A stretch of DNA of 64,000 bases from positions 1 to 64,000 of the forward strand of contig SKJB01000083.1 of NCBI GenBank assembly GCA_007116145.1. The letters run 5' to 3'. The DNA is from Limnochordia bacterium. Lineage in GTDB: Bacteria; Bacillota; Limnochordia; Darwinibacteriales; DTU012. Made by a program: the position numbers and the translations under genes. The notes beneath the pieces are model-generated. The model was given only the letters and a program-made list of their open reading frames with translations. It was not told the origin of the DNA and did no database searches. Position 1 is the stretch's first letter; the number at the start of each line of letters is the position of its first letter. Shown piece after piece: positions 43,134 through 51,746 of the stretch.

Positions 43134-43844
43134 TTGATTATCGGAATAGTTGGTGCTATGGAAGCTGAAGTTAATGGCTTGCTCCAAATGCTTGAACACA
43201 AGAGCCACAGTATAAAAGCTAGTTTAACCTTCTATCAAGGTATGCTAGCTGGCAAATCTGTGATTGTTGTCCGTTGTGGAATAGGCAAGGTAAATGCCGC
43301 GATCTGTACGCAAATACTGATCGACCACTTCCACGTAACAGCCATAATTAACACTGGTGTCGCAGGTGGTATAAGTGGTAGTGTCGAGATTGGCGATATC
43401 GTTATCAGTAGTGCCGCACTCTATCATGATTTTGATACGACTATTTTTGGTTATCCTTTAGGGCAGATTCCGCAGATGGAAAAGAGTTGTTTTGCTGCCG
43501 ATCTTATCCTAGGAGAGTGTGCACTTACTGCATCGAGGACTATAGTGGGAGCGAAAAGAACACACTTCGGAGTCGTCGTAAGTGGAGATCAGTTCATTTC
43601 ATCCCTTGAGCGAAAGGCACAAATAGCAACGGTATTTCAAGCTACCTGTGCAGAAATGGAAGGAGCAGCGATTGCTCATACTGCCTGCTTAAATACCCTA
43701 CCTTATGTGATTATTCGCACCATATCTGATAAAGCTGATAACAGTGCACCTGATAACTTTGATGCATTTACTGAGAAAATCATCCCAAGCCTAAATCAGA
43801 TAGTCCACGCTACTGTAGATGCTTACTCGGTCTGTTCTAGTTGA
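43134..43844 (+). CDS. mtnN: 5'-methylthioadenosine/S-adenosylhomocysteine nucleosidase
   Basis: Cleaves MTA and SAH to adenine and the thio-sugar, in methionine recycling and removal of SAH. 236 aa with GIVGAMEAEV, VVRCGIGKVNAA, NTGVAGGI, SGDQFI, CAEMEGAAIAH and the catalytic Asp segment RTISDKAD. Start is TTG after CGAGGTGAT; the nearby ATG is out of frame. Its end overlaps the convergent cwlD gene by 22 bases. Confidence 0.95.
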   Translation: MIIGIVGAMEAEVNGLLQMLEHKSHSIKASLTFYQGMLAGKSVIVVRCGIGKVNAAICTQILIDHFHVTAIINTGVAGGISGSVEIGDIVISSAALYHDFDTTIFGYPLGQIPQMEKSCFAADLILGECALTASRTIVGAKRTHFGVVVSGDQFISSLERKAQIATVFQATCAEMEGAAIAHTACLNTLPYVIIRTISDKADNSAPDNFDAFTEKIIPSLNQIVHATVDAYSVCSS

Positions 43845-44557
43845 TAAAGTGACCAATACTTAAGTATGCCAGTAGCTAAGGCTTCAGCTATGGACTGGCG
43901 AAATTGTGGATCTGTAAGCTTTTGCAGATCCGTCTCGTTGGTTAAAAAGCCAACCTCGATCATAATCACTGGAGGCTTTGCTTTTAACACCATTAAGTTG
44001 CTGCGCGGAACGATAAATGTGTGATTCATGGTTTGCACGCGCTCAAGCTCATCAAAAACAGTTTGGGCATACTGCCTATCAATGTAGGCGTTACGCATAT
44101 AGAAAACGATTGCACCTTTTTGTTCTGTATCCTTTGCCGTATTTATATGCACACTCATACCTAACTTACCACTATGAAGGATTTTATAGCGGCCTAAAAG
44201 ATCCCTTTGATGGCGTGTTTTTCCTTGATCGGCTAGGTGGGTCACATCAGTATCGCTGTCGCGAGTTAGACCAACCTTTAACCCAGCATTCTCTAAGATG
44301 TCGCGCAGGCGCAAAACAATATCGAGTGTGATATCCTTTTCATAAACGGCATCAGCCCCAACTCCACCAGAGTCAACTCCACCGTGTCCTGCGTCTAAAA
44401 CAATATCATACTCTGCAGTAGTTGTAACAATTGCAGCTGTCATCACCGCTAGATGATAAGTATTTGGAAGACTAAGACCAAATAGAGCGAGTGCTAAAAG
44501 GGTAAAGGCTAATAAGTATCTCTTTGTGATGGTGACATAGATGAATTTCCGAGGCAT
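43823..44557 (-). CDS. cwlD: Sporulation N-acetylmuramoyl-L-alanine amidase
   Basis: Zinc amidase_3 domain, 244 aa, with an N-terminal membrane anchor (residues about 12-30). Zinc and catalytic segments: VLDAGHGGVDSGG, KDITLDIV, LGMSVHINTAKD, and MIEVGFLTN with the catalytic Glu. In spore formers CwlD acts with PdaA to make cortex muramic-delta-lactam, needed for germination. Size and anchor match CwlD; another amidase_3 enzyme is the alternative. GGGAGAGG precedes the ATG; divergent from the methyltransferase gene. Confidence 0.87.
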   Translation of the reverse strand: MPRKFIYVTITKRYLLAFTLLALALFGLSLPNTYHLAVMTAAIVTTTAEYDIVLDAGHGGVDSGGVGADAVYEKDITLDIVLRLRDILENAGLKVGLTRDSDTDVTHLADQGKTRHQRDLLGRYKILHSGKLGMSVHINTAKDTEQKGAIVFYMRNAYIDRQYAQTVFDELERVQTMNHTFIVPRSNLMVLKAKPPVIMIEVGFLTNETDLQKLTDPQFRQSIAEALATGILKYWSLYQLEQTE

Positions 44558-44642
44558 TAAGCACCTCTCCCTTCTGTTCCGTTATCTCTATGTATATGTC
44601 TTAGTAGCTTGACACATTCGCTAAATTAAGGGAGGGCTTATA

Positions 44643-45614
44643 ATGAAATCAATTGGCGAAGCACAACAACGATTGCCCAAAGAGTATGTAGAGAAATTAT
44701 ACCAATATTTTACAAGTTCAGTTGCAGATAGAATTCTCCAAGGATGCACCAATGATCGCAGCCCATCCCTACGGGTGAATACACTGAAAGCAGACTCGCG
44801 CACAATTATGCAACAATTACAACAACAGGGAATCAAATATAATCGGGTATTATGGTATTCCGATGGTCTTGTAATTACAAATGCGAAAGAACGGCGTATT
44901 GAGCAACTAGATTGTTATCATAAGGGAGAAATCTATTTACAAAGCCTATCTAGCATGATTCCTCCTCTCCTGCTTCGACCACAAACCAATGAAAAAGTAG
45001 CAGACTTGACAGCCGCTCCTGGTAGCAAAAGTACACAGCTTGCCTGCTTAATGCAAAATCGCGGATACATTTTAGCTTCCGAAATTGACAAGATTCGAGT
45101 GCAGAAACTTCAATATAACATAGAAAAACAAGGTGCGTCTATTGTTGAAGTAATTTGTACGAACGGCGTCCAGGTTGGACAACAATTACCGGAATACTTT
45201 AATCGAATACTACTTGATGCTCCGTGTAGCGGAGAGGGTCTCTTTCTGATCACGCAACCGCAAACATACCGTAGCTGGCGGGCTAAATTAGTCAGGCGCT
45301 GCATAAACACGCAACGTCGCTTATTTAAAAGTGCTTTTAGCGCTTTAAAACCAGGCGGAATTTTGGTGTATTCAACTTGTACCTTAAATCCAGAAGAAAA
45401 TGAAGAAATTGTGCAAGAAGCTCTAGACTATTATGGTGAGCAACTAAAAATACTAGAACCCGCGCTAAAGATACCTCAAGCAATGCCAGGCCTTACTGAG
45501 GTTAGAGGCAAAAAAATGCATCGTGATTTAACCCATGCTATACGTGTGGTACCGAACAGTTTATATGAGGGTTTTTTCTGTTGTGTATTACAAAAGAGGA
45601 GAGGGAGCGTATAA
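44643..45614 (+). CDS. RsmB/NOP-type RNA (cytosine-5)-methyltransferase
   Basis: SAM-dependent m5C RNA methyltransferase, 323 aa. Motifs: VADLTAAPGSKSTQLA (SAM binding), LLDAPCSGEGLF (Cys and Asp of motif IV), and VYSTCTLNPEENEEIVQ (catalytic Cys of motif VI). N-terminal RSLRVNTLK-type region PSLRVNTLKAD. It is shorter than RsmB or RsmF and lacks a C-terminal PUA domain, so a 16S rRNA or tRNA target is possible. GGGAGGG precedes the ATG. Ends within a bidirectional terminator. Confidence 0.9.
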   Translation: MKSIGEAQQRLPKEYVEKLYQYFTSSVADRILQGCTNDRSPSLRVNTLKADSRTIMQQLQQQGIKYNRVLWYSDGLVITNAKERRIEQLDCYHKGEIYLQSLSSMIPPLLLRPQTNEKVADLTAAPGSKSTQLACLMQNRGYILASEIDKIRVQKLQYNIEKQGASIVEVICTNGVQVGQQLPEYFNRILLDAPCSGEGLFLITQPQTYRSWRAKLVRRCINTQRRLFKSAFSALKPGGILVYSTCTLNPEENEEIVQEALDYYGEQLKILEPALKIPQAMPGLTEVRGKKMHRDLTHAIRVVPNSLYEGFFCCVLQKRRGSV

Positions 45615-45634
45615 TAACGCATCCTCTCCTCTTT
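45593..45634. terminator. Bidirectional terminator, methyltransferase / pyrE
   Basis: AAAGAGGAGAGG ... CCTCTCCTCTTT with inner GCGT/ACGC pairing. The 5' arm is inside the methyltransferase coding end; the hairpin ends two bases before the pyrE stop. Confidence 0.88.
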
Positions 45635-45635
45635 A

Positions 45636-46202
45636 TTACACTCGACTGCCTGGTTTCGTCATTGGCACATTGGAATCGCATAACCAACAATTCTCTGGTT
45701 GATAGGTCTTAATATCTACACTCACTAACGAGACAAACGGCACACCAAAGTCCGCCTTACCACCACTGCGATCAACAATGGATGCTACACCTTGAACCTG
45801 ACAACCAATATCGTCCACTATCTTGAGAACTTCTTTTACTGATCCTCCTGTGGTCACTACATCCTCCACAACAAGAATGCGTTCGGAAGGTTCCAGGTGA
45901 AAACCACGACGCAACTGCATAACTCCATCTTGGCGTTCCGCAAAGATAAAACGACAATCTAGGGAACGAGCTACCTCATAGCCCATATTAATGCCGCCAA
46001 TCGCTGGAGCCACCACTGTATCGATCCCACTAGGTAGCTTTGACAGTAATTCTGCCACAATTCGTCCAGCAACACTAGGACGTTCAAAAATCGTAGCACA
46101 CTGCATATATTCTGCACTGTGCAGACCCGATGTTAAGCGAAAGTGCCCCGATTTCAAGACCCCTATCTCCTTAAATAGCTCCAATATCTCCTGATTTGTC
46201 AT
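45636..46202 (-). CDS. pyrE: Orotate phosphoribosyltransferase
   Basis: Adds ribose phosphate from PRPP to orotate, giving OMP. 188 aa. PRPP-binding motif ILVVEDVVTTGGSVKEVL near residue 115; also VVAPAIGGINMGYEVA and FAERQDG. Typical of the shorter archaeal/bacterial PyrE type. Overlaps pyrF by four bases (ATGA); last gene of the operon. Confidence 0.95.
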   Translation of the reverse strand: MTNQEILELFKEIGVLKSGHFRLTSGLHSAEYMQCATIFERPSVAGRIVAELLSKLPSGIDTVVAPAIGGINMGYEVARSLDCRFIFAERQDGVMQLRRGFHLEPSERILVVEDVVTTGGSVKEVLKIVDDIGCQVQGVASIVDRSGGKADFGVPFVSLVSVDIKTYQPENCWLCDSNVPMTKPGSRV

Positions 46203-46897
46203 GAAACCATCTCCATTTCTACAAGAATTTTAGCAAACGCCTCTTGGGGATCCGAACTAGCAACGATCGGCCGACCTATAACAAGGTAATCGCTACCTGC
46301 TTGTATTGCCTCTTTTGGTGTCATTATCCGTTTTTGATCTTGTGTTCCGCTACCAGCTGGTCGTACTCCTGGTGTTACTGTAATAAAATCGGTACCCAAT
46401 TTCGATTTTAGTAAACCTACCTCTTTCGGCGAACAAACGACACCGTGTAAACCAGCTTGCTGGGCCATACTCGCATAGTGAAGTACACAGTCTTCAATAG
46501 AACCAGAGATTTTTAGCTGCGTGTTTAAAACCTGTTGATCGGTGCTCGTTAGCTGAGTAACCCCAATCAGTAAAGTCTCACCTGTAATCGCTTCCCGCGC
46601 TCGTTGCATCATCTCTAATCCGCCAGCACAATGCAAGTTTAAAATATCGCATCCCAGCTGCGACAAAACCTGTATTGCACCATAAGCAGTATTAGGAATA
46701 TCATGTACCTTAAGATCGAGGAAAACTTTAAGACCCATCTCTTTTAAACACACAATTAAATCGGGACCAGTGCTATAAAACAGCTCCATCCCTACTTTCA
46801 CAAACTGTGCTTGTGGTATTTTCTTTAATATTGCTAAAACATCCTGCTTAGTACGTAAATCTAGAGCAATAATAATTCGCTCTGCTGTATTGATCAT
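46199..46897 (-). CDS. pyrF: Orotidine 5'-phosphate decarboxylase
   Basis: Decarboxylates OMP to UMP, the last step. 232 aa from ATG 46897 (GGGGGTGTG upstream). Active-site block FLDLKVHDIPNTAYGA (Asp-Lys-Asp network), ALDLRTKQD at the start, and TPGVRPAGSGTQDQKR plus VIGRPIV for phosphate binding. Overlaps pyrD by four bases. Confidence 0.96.
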   Translation of the reverse strand: MINTAERIIIALDLRTKQDVLAILKKIPQAQFVKVGMELFYSTGPDLIVCLKEMGLKVFLDLKVHDIPNTAYGAIQVLSQLGCDILNLHCAGGLEMMQRAREAITGETLLIGVTQLTSTDQQVLNTQLKISGSIEDCVLHYASMAQQAGLHGVVCSPKEVGLLKSKLGTDFITVTPGVRPAGSGTQDQKRIMTPKEAIQAGSDYLVIGRPIVASSDPQEAFAKILVEMEMVS

Positions 46898-47808
46898 AAC
46901 ACACACCCCCGTATTTCTGCTAACGACGTAATCGCATTATCCACCATAAATTCTTTAATCTGATCAATAATAGTAGGACAAGCATAGGGATCGGTAAAAT
47001 TAGCCGTTCCAACCATGACAGCCGTTGCTCCTGCCATCATAAACTCAATGGCATCCGCTCCAGTAAAAATACCACCCATCCCGATAATCGGGATGGAAAC
47101 AACCTTTGCTGCTTGATAAACCATGCGCACAGCTACAGGCTTAATTCCAGGTCCCGAAAGCCCGCCGATTCCGTTTGCAAGAACAGGTTTGCGTCTGTGA
47201 ATATTTATTTCCATCCCAATTAAAGTATTAATTAAACTAATTCCATCAGCACCGCCTTGTTCAGCAGCCTGTGCCATATCGCCGATAGAGGTTACATTAG
47301 GTGAAAGCTTGACGAACAGCGGAAGAGCACAAACTCGCTTAACCATTTGCACTAAATCCTGTAACACATGAGGATCAACACCAAAGCTAATTCCTCCACA
47401 CTTAACATTCGGACAGGATACGTTTAGCTCAACAGCATGGGCTAATTCACAATTAGCGATTGCTTCGGAAACTTGGCAGTATTCGTCTTCTGTTCTACCT
47501 GCCACATTGACAATTATCGGTACATTCTGCGTAGATAACCAGACGAGTTCCTCCTGTACAACCTTCTGCAGACCTGGGTTGGCAAGACCAATCGCATTTA
47601 GCATCCCACCACGCACTTCTGTAACTCGCGGTGTAGCGTTTCCTAACCATGGCTCTAGGGTGGTTGCCTTTACGACGACAGCACCAAGTGTTTCTAAAGC
47701 GTAATACTGTGCATACTCACGTCCATAGCCGAAACAACCTGAAGCCGGCATTACTGGATTCTTAAGCACCAATCCGGCTAAATCTACTGTTAGGTCTGGC
47801 TTATTCAC
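46894..47808 (-). CDS. pyrD: Dihydroorotate dehydrogenase B, catalytic subunit
   Basis: FMN barrel enzyme that oxidises dihydroorotate to orotate; class 1B, working with PyrK. Family features: NPVMPASGCFGYG, ELNVSCPNVKCGG with the catalytic Cys, FVKLSPNVT, and IIGMGGIFTGADAIEFMMAGATAVMVGTA. Start is the GTG at 47808 after GGGAGGTG, overlapping the pyrK stop (GTGA); the track start lies upstream within pyrK. 304 aa. Confidence 0.95.
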   Translation of the reverse strand: MNKPDLTVDLAGLVLKNPVMPASGCFGYGREYAQYYALETLGAVVVKATTLEPWLGNATPRVTEVRGGMLNAIGLANPGLQKVVQEELVWLSTQNVPIIVNVAGRTEDEYCQVSEAIANCELAHAVELNVSCPNVKCGGISFGVDPHVLQDLVQMVKRVCALPLFVKLSPNVTSIGDMAQAAEQGGADGISLINTLIGMEINIHRRKPVLANGIGGLSGPGIKPVAVRMVYQAAKVVSIPIIGMGGIFTGADAIEFMMAGATAVMVGTANFTDPYACPTIIDQIKEFMVDNAITSLAEIRGCVL

Positions 47809-48572
47809 AATGTCACCTCCCGCCAATCAAAGACTGGTCCTTCCTTACAAATTCGTTTTGCTGCTTGCTTATTTTCACTGCTACATACACATCCATAGCA
47901 TGCTCCCACCCCACAAGCCATACGCTCTTCTAATGACACGTATCCTTTTACCTGCGTTTCCACAAAGAGTTCTTTAATGGCTCGTAACATGGAAGTCGGA
48001 CCACACGAGTATAGATACTGCCATTTTTTCTCATAATACGGCTCCGCTACGATAGCCTCAGTGACATAACCCTTCTTTCCAACAGATCCATCTTCGGTTG
48101 CGATAGTAACGTTACCGAGAGGCGCAAACTTATCGAGCCAAAAACAATCCTGTTGATCACGAAAGCCTAGTAAAATATCCAACTGCCCCACGATCGGCTG
48201 CAATTCCTTCGCTAATAGATATAATGGTGGTACACCAATACCTCCACCGACAATCAATACAGCACCTGCCGTGCTCTGAATGGGAAAACCGTGACCTAAA
48301 GGCCCAAGTACATCGAGGCTATCCCCCACTCTCCGCTCACTTAACCATTTTGTCCCTGCCCCAACTGCTCGTAATACAATTGTCATACGCTGCTTTATTC
48401 GATCAACAGCTGCGATACTTATAGGACGGCGAAGGATATGATCGTAATTCTCTCCGATCCGAATATTAACAAATTGTCCAGCTTGGATGGAGTCATAGGG
48501 GAATGGACCATTGAGTACTAATTCCCAAATATCCGCACTAAGGTTGGTGATCTTTGCTACATTAACTCTCAT
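47805..48572 (-). CDS. pyrK: Dihydroorotate dehydrogenase B, electron-transfer subunit
   Basis: FAD and [2Fe-2S] subunit passing electrons from PyrD to NAD+. 255 aa from ATG 48572 (AGGAGG upstream; the track start is too early). FAD motif RRPISIAA, NAD(P)-binding VGGGIGVPPLYLLA, and a C-terminal cluster CGVGACYGCVC...C with four cysteines for the iron-sulfur centre. Presence of PyrK implies NAD-linked dihydroorotate oxidation. Confidence 0.95.
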   Translation of the reverse strand: MRVNVAKITNLSADIWELVLNGPFPYDSIQAGQFVNIRIGENYDHILRRPISIAAVDRIKQRMTIVLRAVGAGTKWLSERRVGDSLDVLGPLGHGFPIQSTAGAVLIVGGGIGVPPLYLLAKELQPIVGQLDILLGFRDQQDCFWLDKFAPLGNVTIATEDGSVGKKGYVTEAIVAEPYYEKKWQYLYSCGPTSMLRAIKELFVETQVKGYVSLEERMACGVGACYGCVCSSENKQAAKRICKEGPVFDWREVTL

Positions 48573-48648
48573 GTCAGTCCTCCTAGTAACTTGCTCAGAA
48601 ATGTGCTTCAAGACGCACAATAACAATGCCTGATCTTTCCACTAGCGT

Positions 48649-48668
48649 AAAAAGACAGGGGTGTCCTT
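48649..48668 (-). terminator. Terminator-like hairpin between pyrC and pyrK
   Basis: Minus strand AAGGACA, CCCC, TGTCTT running into TTTTT. It lies in the 129-base gap inside the pyr operon, so it may cut pyrKDFE expression relative to pyrBC. No PyrR motif was seen beside it. Confidence 0.5.
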
Positions 48669-48701
48669 CTTCGTATAGCAAACACAAAAAGTTACGTACA
48701 A

Positions 48702-49961
48702 TTAAGTGTGGGAGCGATATTTCTCCGTTCCACAGACCAACGTTAGCACAGGCCAACCAGCGAACGTCTGACCAACAAAAGGAGAGTTTGTCCCTTTACT
48801 AAAAAAACCGTCTTGCGAAACTTGTCGTTCTACGGTTAAATCAAGGACTACTATGTCAGCCTCAGATCCTACAGAAAGTTGTGGAAATTCTCCGCTAATT
48901 ATTGCAGGCCCATGTGTTAAACACTCTAGCATTCGCAGAAACGATAGTTTATTGGTTTGCACTAAGTGCGTATAAACAACGGAAAAGGCAGTTTCTAGAC
49001 CCGTGACACCAAACGGTGATCCAGCTTTCACGCCATTTTCCTTCTCGAATCCATGAGGAGCGTGATCGGTAGCAATTACATCAATAATACCATCCCGTAA
49101 CCCACTAACTAATGCATCACGGTCATAACGACTCCGTAGGGGAGGCTTCATCTGGTAGTGCCCTAGAGGTTCCTGAATATCTTCATGCGTTAGAACTAAA
49201 TGGTGTGGTGTAACCTCAGCACTTACCGGCAATCCCTGTGCTTTCGCTTGCGCAATCAATTCCACCGACTCGGCACAACTTAAATGGGCTGCGTGATAGG
49301 AACATCCAGTTTCAGCGACAATCTGTAAATCCCGTTCAAGCATTTGGTATTCAGACTCCGCTGGAATATCTTGATAAAACAGTCCAGAACCCACAAGAGA
49401 TTTATCCTCTAAGTGATTGACTAACACAGCGTTAACGTTTGCAATTGCTTTCATGGATTGCAGAACCTTTGCCTTCGATAGAGGATCTCCATCATCAGAA
49501 AACAGTCGAATTCCATTCTTACGTAGCGTCGCATAGTCGACGAGTTCCTGCCCCAAGCGACCACGAGTTAGAGCGGCAATTGGATGAACATTAACCATAG
49601 CAGTCTCATTACATCGTCGGGTAAATGCAGCTATAATTTCTGGGTTATCTAGGGTTGGTGTGGTGTTTGGCATCGCGTATACAGAGGTAAAGCCACCGGC
49701 TGCAGCTGCCTTCGTCCCTGTAGCAATCGTCTCCTTACTTTCTCCTCCTGGTTCTCGTAAGTGCACGTGCAAATCAATAAACCCTCTACTAATAATTAAG
49801 CCCTCAGCGTCATAATCAGTGACAAAGCCCTGAAACTTGTCACGCAGAGCTTGCGCTTGTTCGCCAAACGCTACAATGATTCCATCAATAATTAAGACAT
49901 CTTCAGATATCAATTGATCATTTCGGTATACTAATCCCTTACGCAGAAACCAATTTTTCAT
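48702..49961 (-). CDS. pyrC: Dihydroorotase
   Basis: Zinc amidohydrolase closing carbamoyl aspartate to dihydroorotate. 419 aa, class I. Metal ligands in GFIDLHVHLREPGGESKETI, the catalytic Asp in VIATDHAPHG, plus TPHHLVLT; ends with the FVGQTFAGWPV family segment. The start overlaps pyrB by 23 bases. Confidence 0.95.
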   Translation of the reverse strand: MKNWFLRKGLVYRNDQLISEDVLIIDGIIVAFGEQAQALRDKFQGFVTDYDAEGLIISRGFIDLHVHLREPGGESKETIATGTKAAAAGGFTSVYAMPNTTPTLDNPEIIAAFTRRCNETAMVNVHPIAALTRGRLGQELVDYATLRKNGIRLFSDDGDPLSKAKVLQSMKAIANVNAVLVNHLEDKSLVGSGLFYQDIPAESEYQMLERDLQIVAETGCSYHAAHLSCAESVELIAQAKAQGLPVSAEVTPHHLVLTHEDIQEPLGHYQMKPPLRSRYDRDALVSGLRDGIIDVIATDHAPHGFEKENGVKAGSPFGVTGLETAFSVVYTHLVQTNKLSFLRMLECLTHGPAIISGEFPQLSVGSEADIVVLDLTVERQVSQDGFFSKGTNSPFVGQTFAGWPVLTLVCGTEKYRSHT

Positions 49962-50838
49962 TGCTACCTCCTTGTAAACACCATTCTAAGACAGCCATCC
50001 GCATGGCTACTCCATTACTCACTTGCTGTAATATCCGACAACGGCTATCCGTCATCGCTTCATCTGATATCTCCACATTACGGTTTACCGGGCCTGGATG
50101 CATAATGATGGCACTATTTTTTATCAATGTTAGTCTATCCCGATTTAAACCAAAACTTTTATTATAGTCACTAATTCCTCCGCAATTCTCATGGCGCTCA
50201 TGTTGAATCCGTAACATCATCACTACATCAGACTGCGCTACAGCCTGATCCATATCAACCCAGGGTACATCAGCTAACTCCTGCGCTTTGTATTGGTTCG
50301 GACCAGCAAACATCACATTCGCACCCATTGTACGAAGCAAATGTAGGTTAGAACGGGCAACTCGACTATGCATAACATCACCAACAATAGTAACATTTAA
50401 TCCGCGCAAGGAACCAAAGTGTTGTTGCATTGTTAGTGCATCTAATAAAGCTTGGGTCGGATGCTCTAGAGCGCCAGAACCAGCATTAACTAAAGATAGC
50501 TCGCAATCCATGCCTGCAACCATACTCGGCCAATCCTCTTTATGCCGTATTACTGCGAGATCAACTCCGAGAGCTTCTATCGTCTGCAGTGTGTCAATCA
50601 GCGACTCGCCTTTCTGGACACTAGAATTCTTCACTGAGAAATCCAAAACCGTTAAGCCTAACCGATGGGCTGCCATTTGAAACGAGAGGCTAGTACGTGT
50701 GCTAGGTTCGAAAAACAAATTCACCACAGTTGCCCGTTTCTTCCAAGAGTAATCTTGATTCACAAATAACTGGGCGCGCCGCAATAATGCTTCAATTGTT
50801 CGTTCATTCAAATACTTTGTACTCGTCAATGAAAACAA
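49939..50838 (-). CDS. pyrB: Aspartate carbamoyltransferase catalytic subunit
   Basis: Joins carbamoyl phosphate and aspartate. 299 aa. Carbamoyl-phosphate site FFEPSTRTSLSFQMAAHRLG, VIRHKED, HPTQALLDALTM, and MMLRIQHERH, then MHPGPVNRNVEI. First gene of the operon, after an attenuator leader. No regulatory PyrI subunit gene follows, as in Bacillus. Confidence 0.96.
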   Translation of the reverse strand: MFSLTSTKYLNERTIEALLRRAQLFVNQDYSWKKRATVVNLFFEPSTRTSLSFQMAAHRLGLTVLDFSVKNSSVQKGESLIDTLQTIEALGVDLAVIRHKEDWPSMVAGMDCELSLVNAGSGALEHPTQALLDALTMQQHFGSLRGLNVTIVGDVMHSRVARSNLHLLRTMGANVMFAGPNQYKAQELADVPWVDMDQAVAQSDVVMMLRIQHERHENCGGISDYNKSFGLNRDRLTLIKNSAIIMHPGPVNRNVEISDEAMTDSRCRILQQVSNGVAMRMAVLEWCLQGGSNEKLVSA

Positions 50839-50884
50839 TGAAATCCCTCCTATGGAGAACCTTTACGTCTAAACATGGGTAGCC

Positions 50885-50917
50885 AAAAACAAGACTCCTA
50901 CCAGTTGGTAGAAGTCT
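50885..50917 (-). terminator. pyr attenuator terminator
   Basis: On the minus strand AGACTTCTACC, AACT, GGTAGGAGTCT then TGTTTTTGG. One mismatch in an 11-bp stem. It lies about 45 bases before pyrB, downstream of two PyrR motifs. Confidence 0.85.
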
Positions 50918-50973
50918 AAACATACATAGAGTAAGACGTGAGAACACGCTACTTTTGTATAGACGTCCTTCCC

Positions 50974-50987
50974 AACCTCACTGGATT
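50974..50987 (-). promoter_or_regulatory. PyrR-binding motif, proximal site
   Basis: AATCCAGTGAGGTT, matching the PyrR RNA consensus ARUCCNGNGAGGYU. It is flanked by CCAA/TTGG pairing and a lower CCTT/AAGG helix with an internal loop, the expected anti-antiterminator shape. Confidence 0.8.
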
Positions 50988-51029
50988 GGATTAAAGGTCC
51001 ATTGTAATGTAATTGTCTATGCTTTTCTA

Positions 51030-51043
51030 AGCCTCTCTGGACT
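51030..51043 (-). promoter_or_regulatory. PyrR-binding motif, distal site
   Basis: AGTCCAGAGAGGCT, an exact match to ARUCCNGNGAGGYU, 56 bases upstream of the second copy and close to the predicted transcription start. Confidence 0.8.
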
Positions 51044-51065
51044 TGTTAAAACTCTAGCTACGTCT

Positions 51066-51095
51066 AGTGTACCAGACAGAATATAACTATGTCAA
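51066..51095 (-). promoter_or_regulatory. Promoter of the pyr operon
   Basis: TTGACA, 18-base spacer, TACACT. The transcript leader before pyrB is about 220 bases and holds two PyrR motifs and one terminator; I see no other gene there. Confidence 0.75.
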
Positions 51096-51114
51096 CATAA
51101 ATAAGAGAATAACT

Positions 51115-51744
51115 CTACGTCAGATCAATAAGTACAACTCTTGCTGGTGCCGCTTCCACGCTCACAATTCTAAGAGGTGCAGCGAGCATGAAATATTCAC
51201 CCGCTGGCACATCCTTTAACCGGAGACCTTCGATAATAATAATATCCCGTTTTAGTAAGCTAATGTGTGTCTCATGTTGAGGCTGGCTCCGTTCTATGCC
51301 TAAAGCATCGGTACCCACACCAGCTATTTGCTGTTCGACTAAATACTCCGCACCAGTTCTTTCTAAAAAGACAAAATTCAAGTCAAAGGTAGTATCACAA
51401 TAGGAATTGCGAGTTTTAAATAACACAAAATCCTGAGACTCTATATCATAATGCTGTAAATCCTCGCGCGTAATGCGATCTTTGACAGATGTCAAGTCTA
51501 GCACTTTCACGTTCCGCACCAAACGTTCGATTGAAGTATGGTCAATTGTTAATCCATCCTCGATAAAATGTAATGGAGCATCCACATGAGTACCCGTGTG
51601 CATGTCAAGAGATACACGTGTCTCGCGTCCCCCTTGCCCATTTTCATAATCACGTGTAACTTGAAACTCTGGTCGTCGCTCGTCTCGATCCTTCCACACT
51701 TGCATCAGTGGATGAATTTCCATTGAAACATCATATATCTTCAT
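51115..51744 (-). CDS. Cyclase-family (kynurenine formamidase-like) metal hydrolase
   Basis: 209 aa, start at ATG 51744 after GGGAGGGAG. The family signature HTGTHVDAPLHF (metal ligands) lies near residue 55, and the rest fits the cyclase / arylformamidase fold, including DFVLFKTRNS and QPQHETHISLL. Members hydrolyse formylkynurenine or isatin or remain uncharacterised. Starts three bases from the zwf stop, so the two may share a transcript. Substrate unknown; no tryptophan-degradation genes nearby. Confidence 0.85.
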   Translation of the reverse strand: MKIYDVSMEIHPLMQVWKDRDERRPEFQVTRDYENGQGGRETRVSLDMHTGTHVDAPLHFIEDGLTIDHTSIERLVRNVKVLDLTSVKDRITREDLQHYDIESQDFVLFKTRNSYCDTTFDLNFVFLERTGAEYLVEQQIAGVGTDALGIERSQPQHETHISLLKRDIIIIEGLRLKDVPAGEYFMLAAPLRIVSVEAAPARVVLIDLT

Positions 51745-51746
51745 CG

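Noticed and set aside
50288-50680. 130-aa plus-strand ORF
   Set aside because: Antisense shadow of pyrB.
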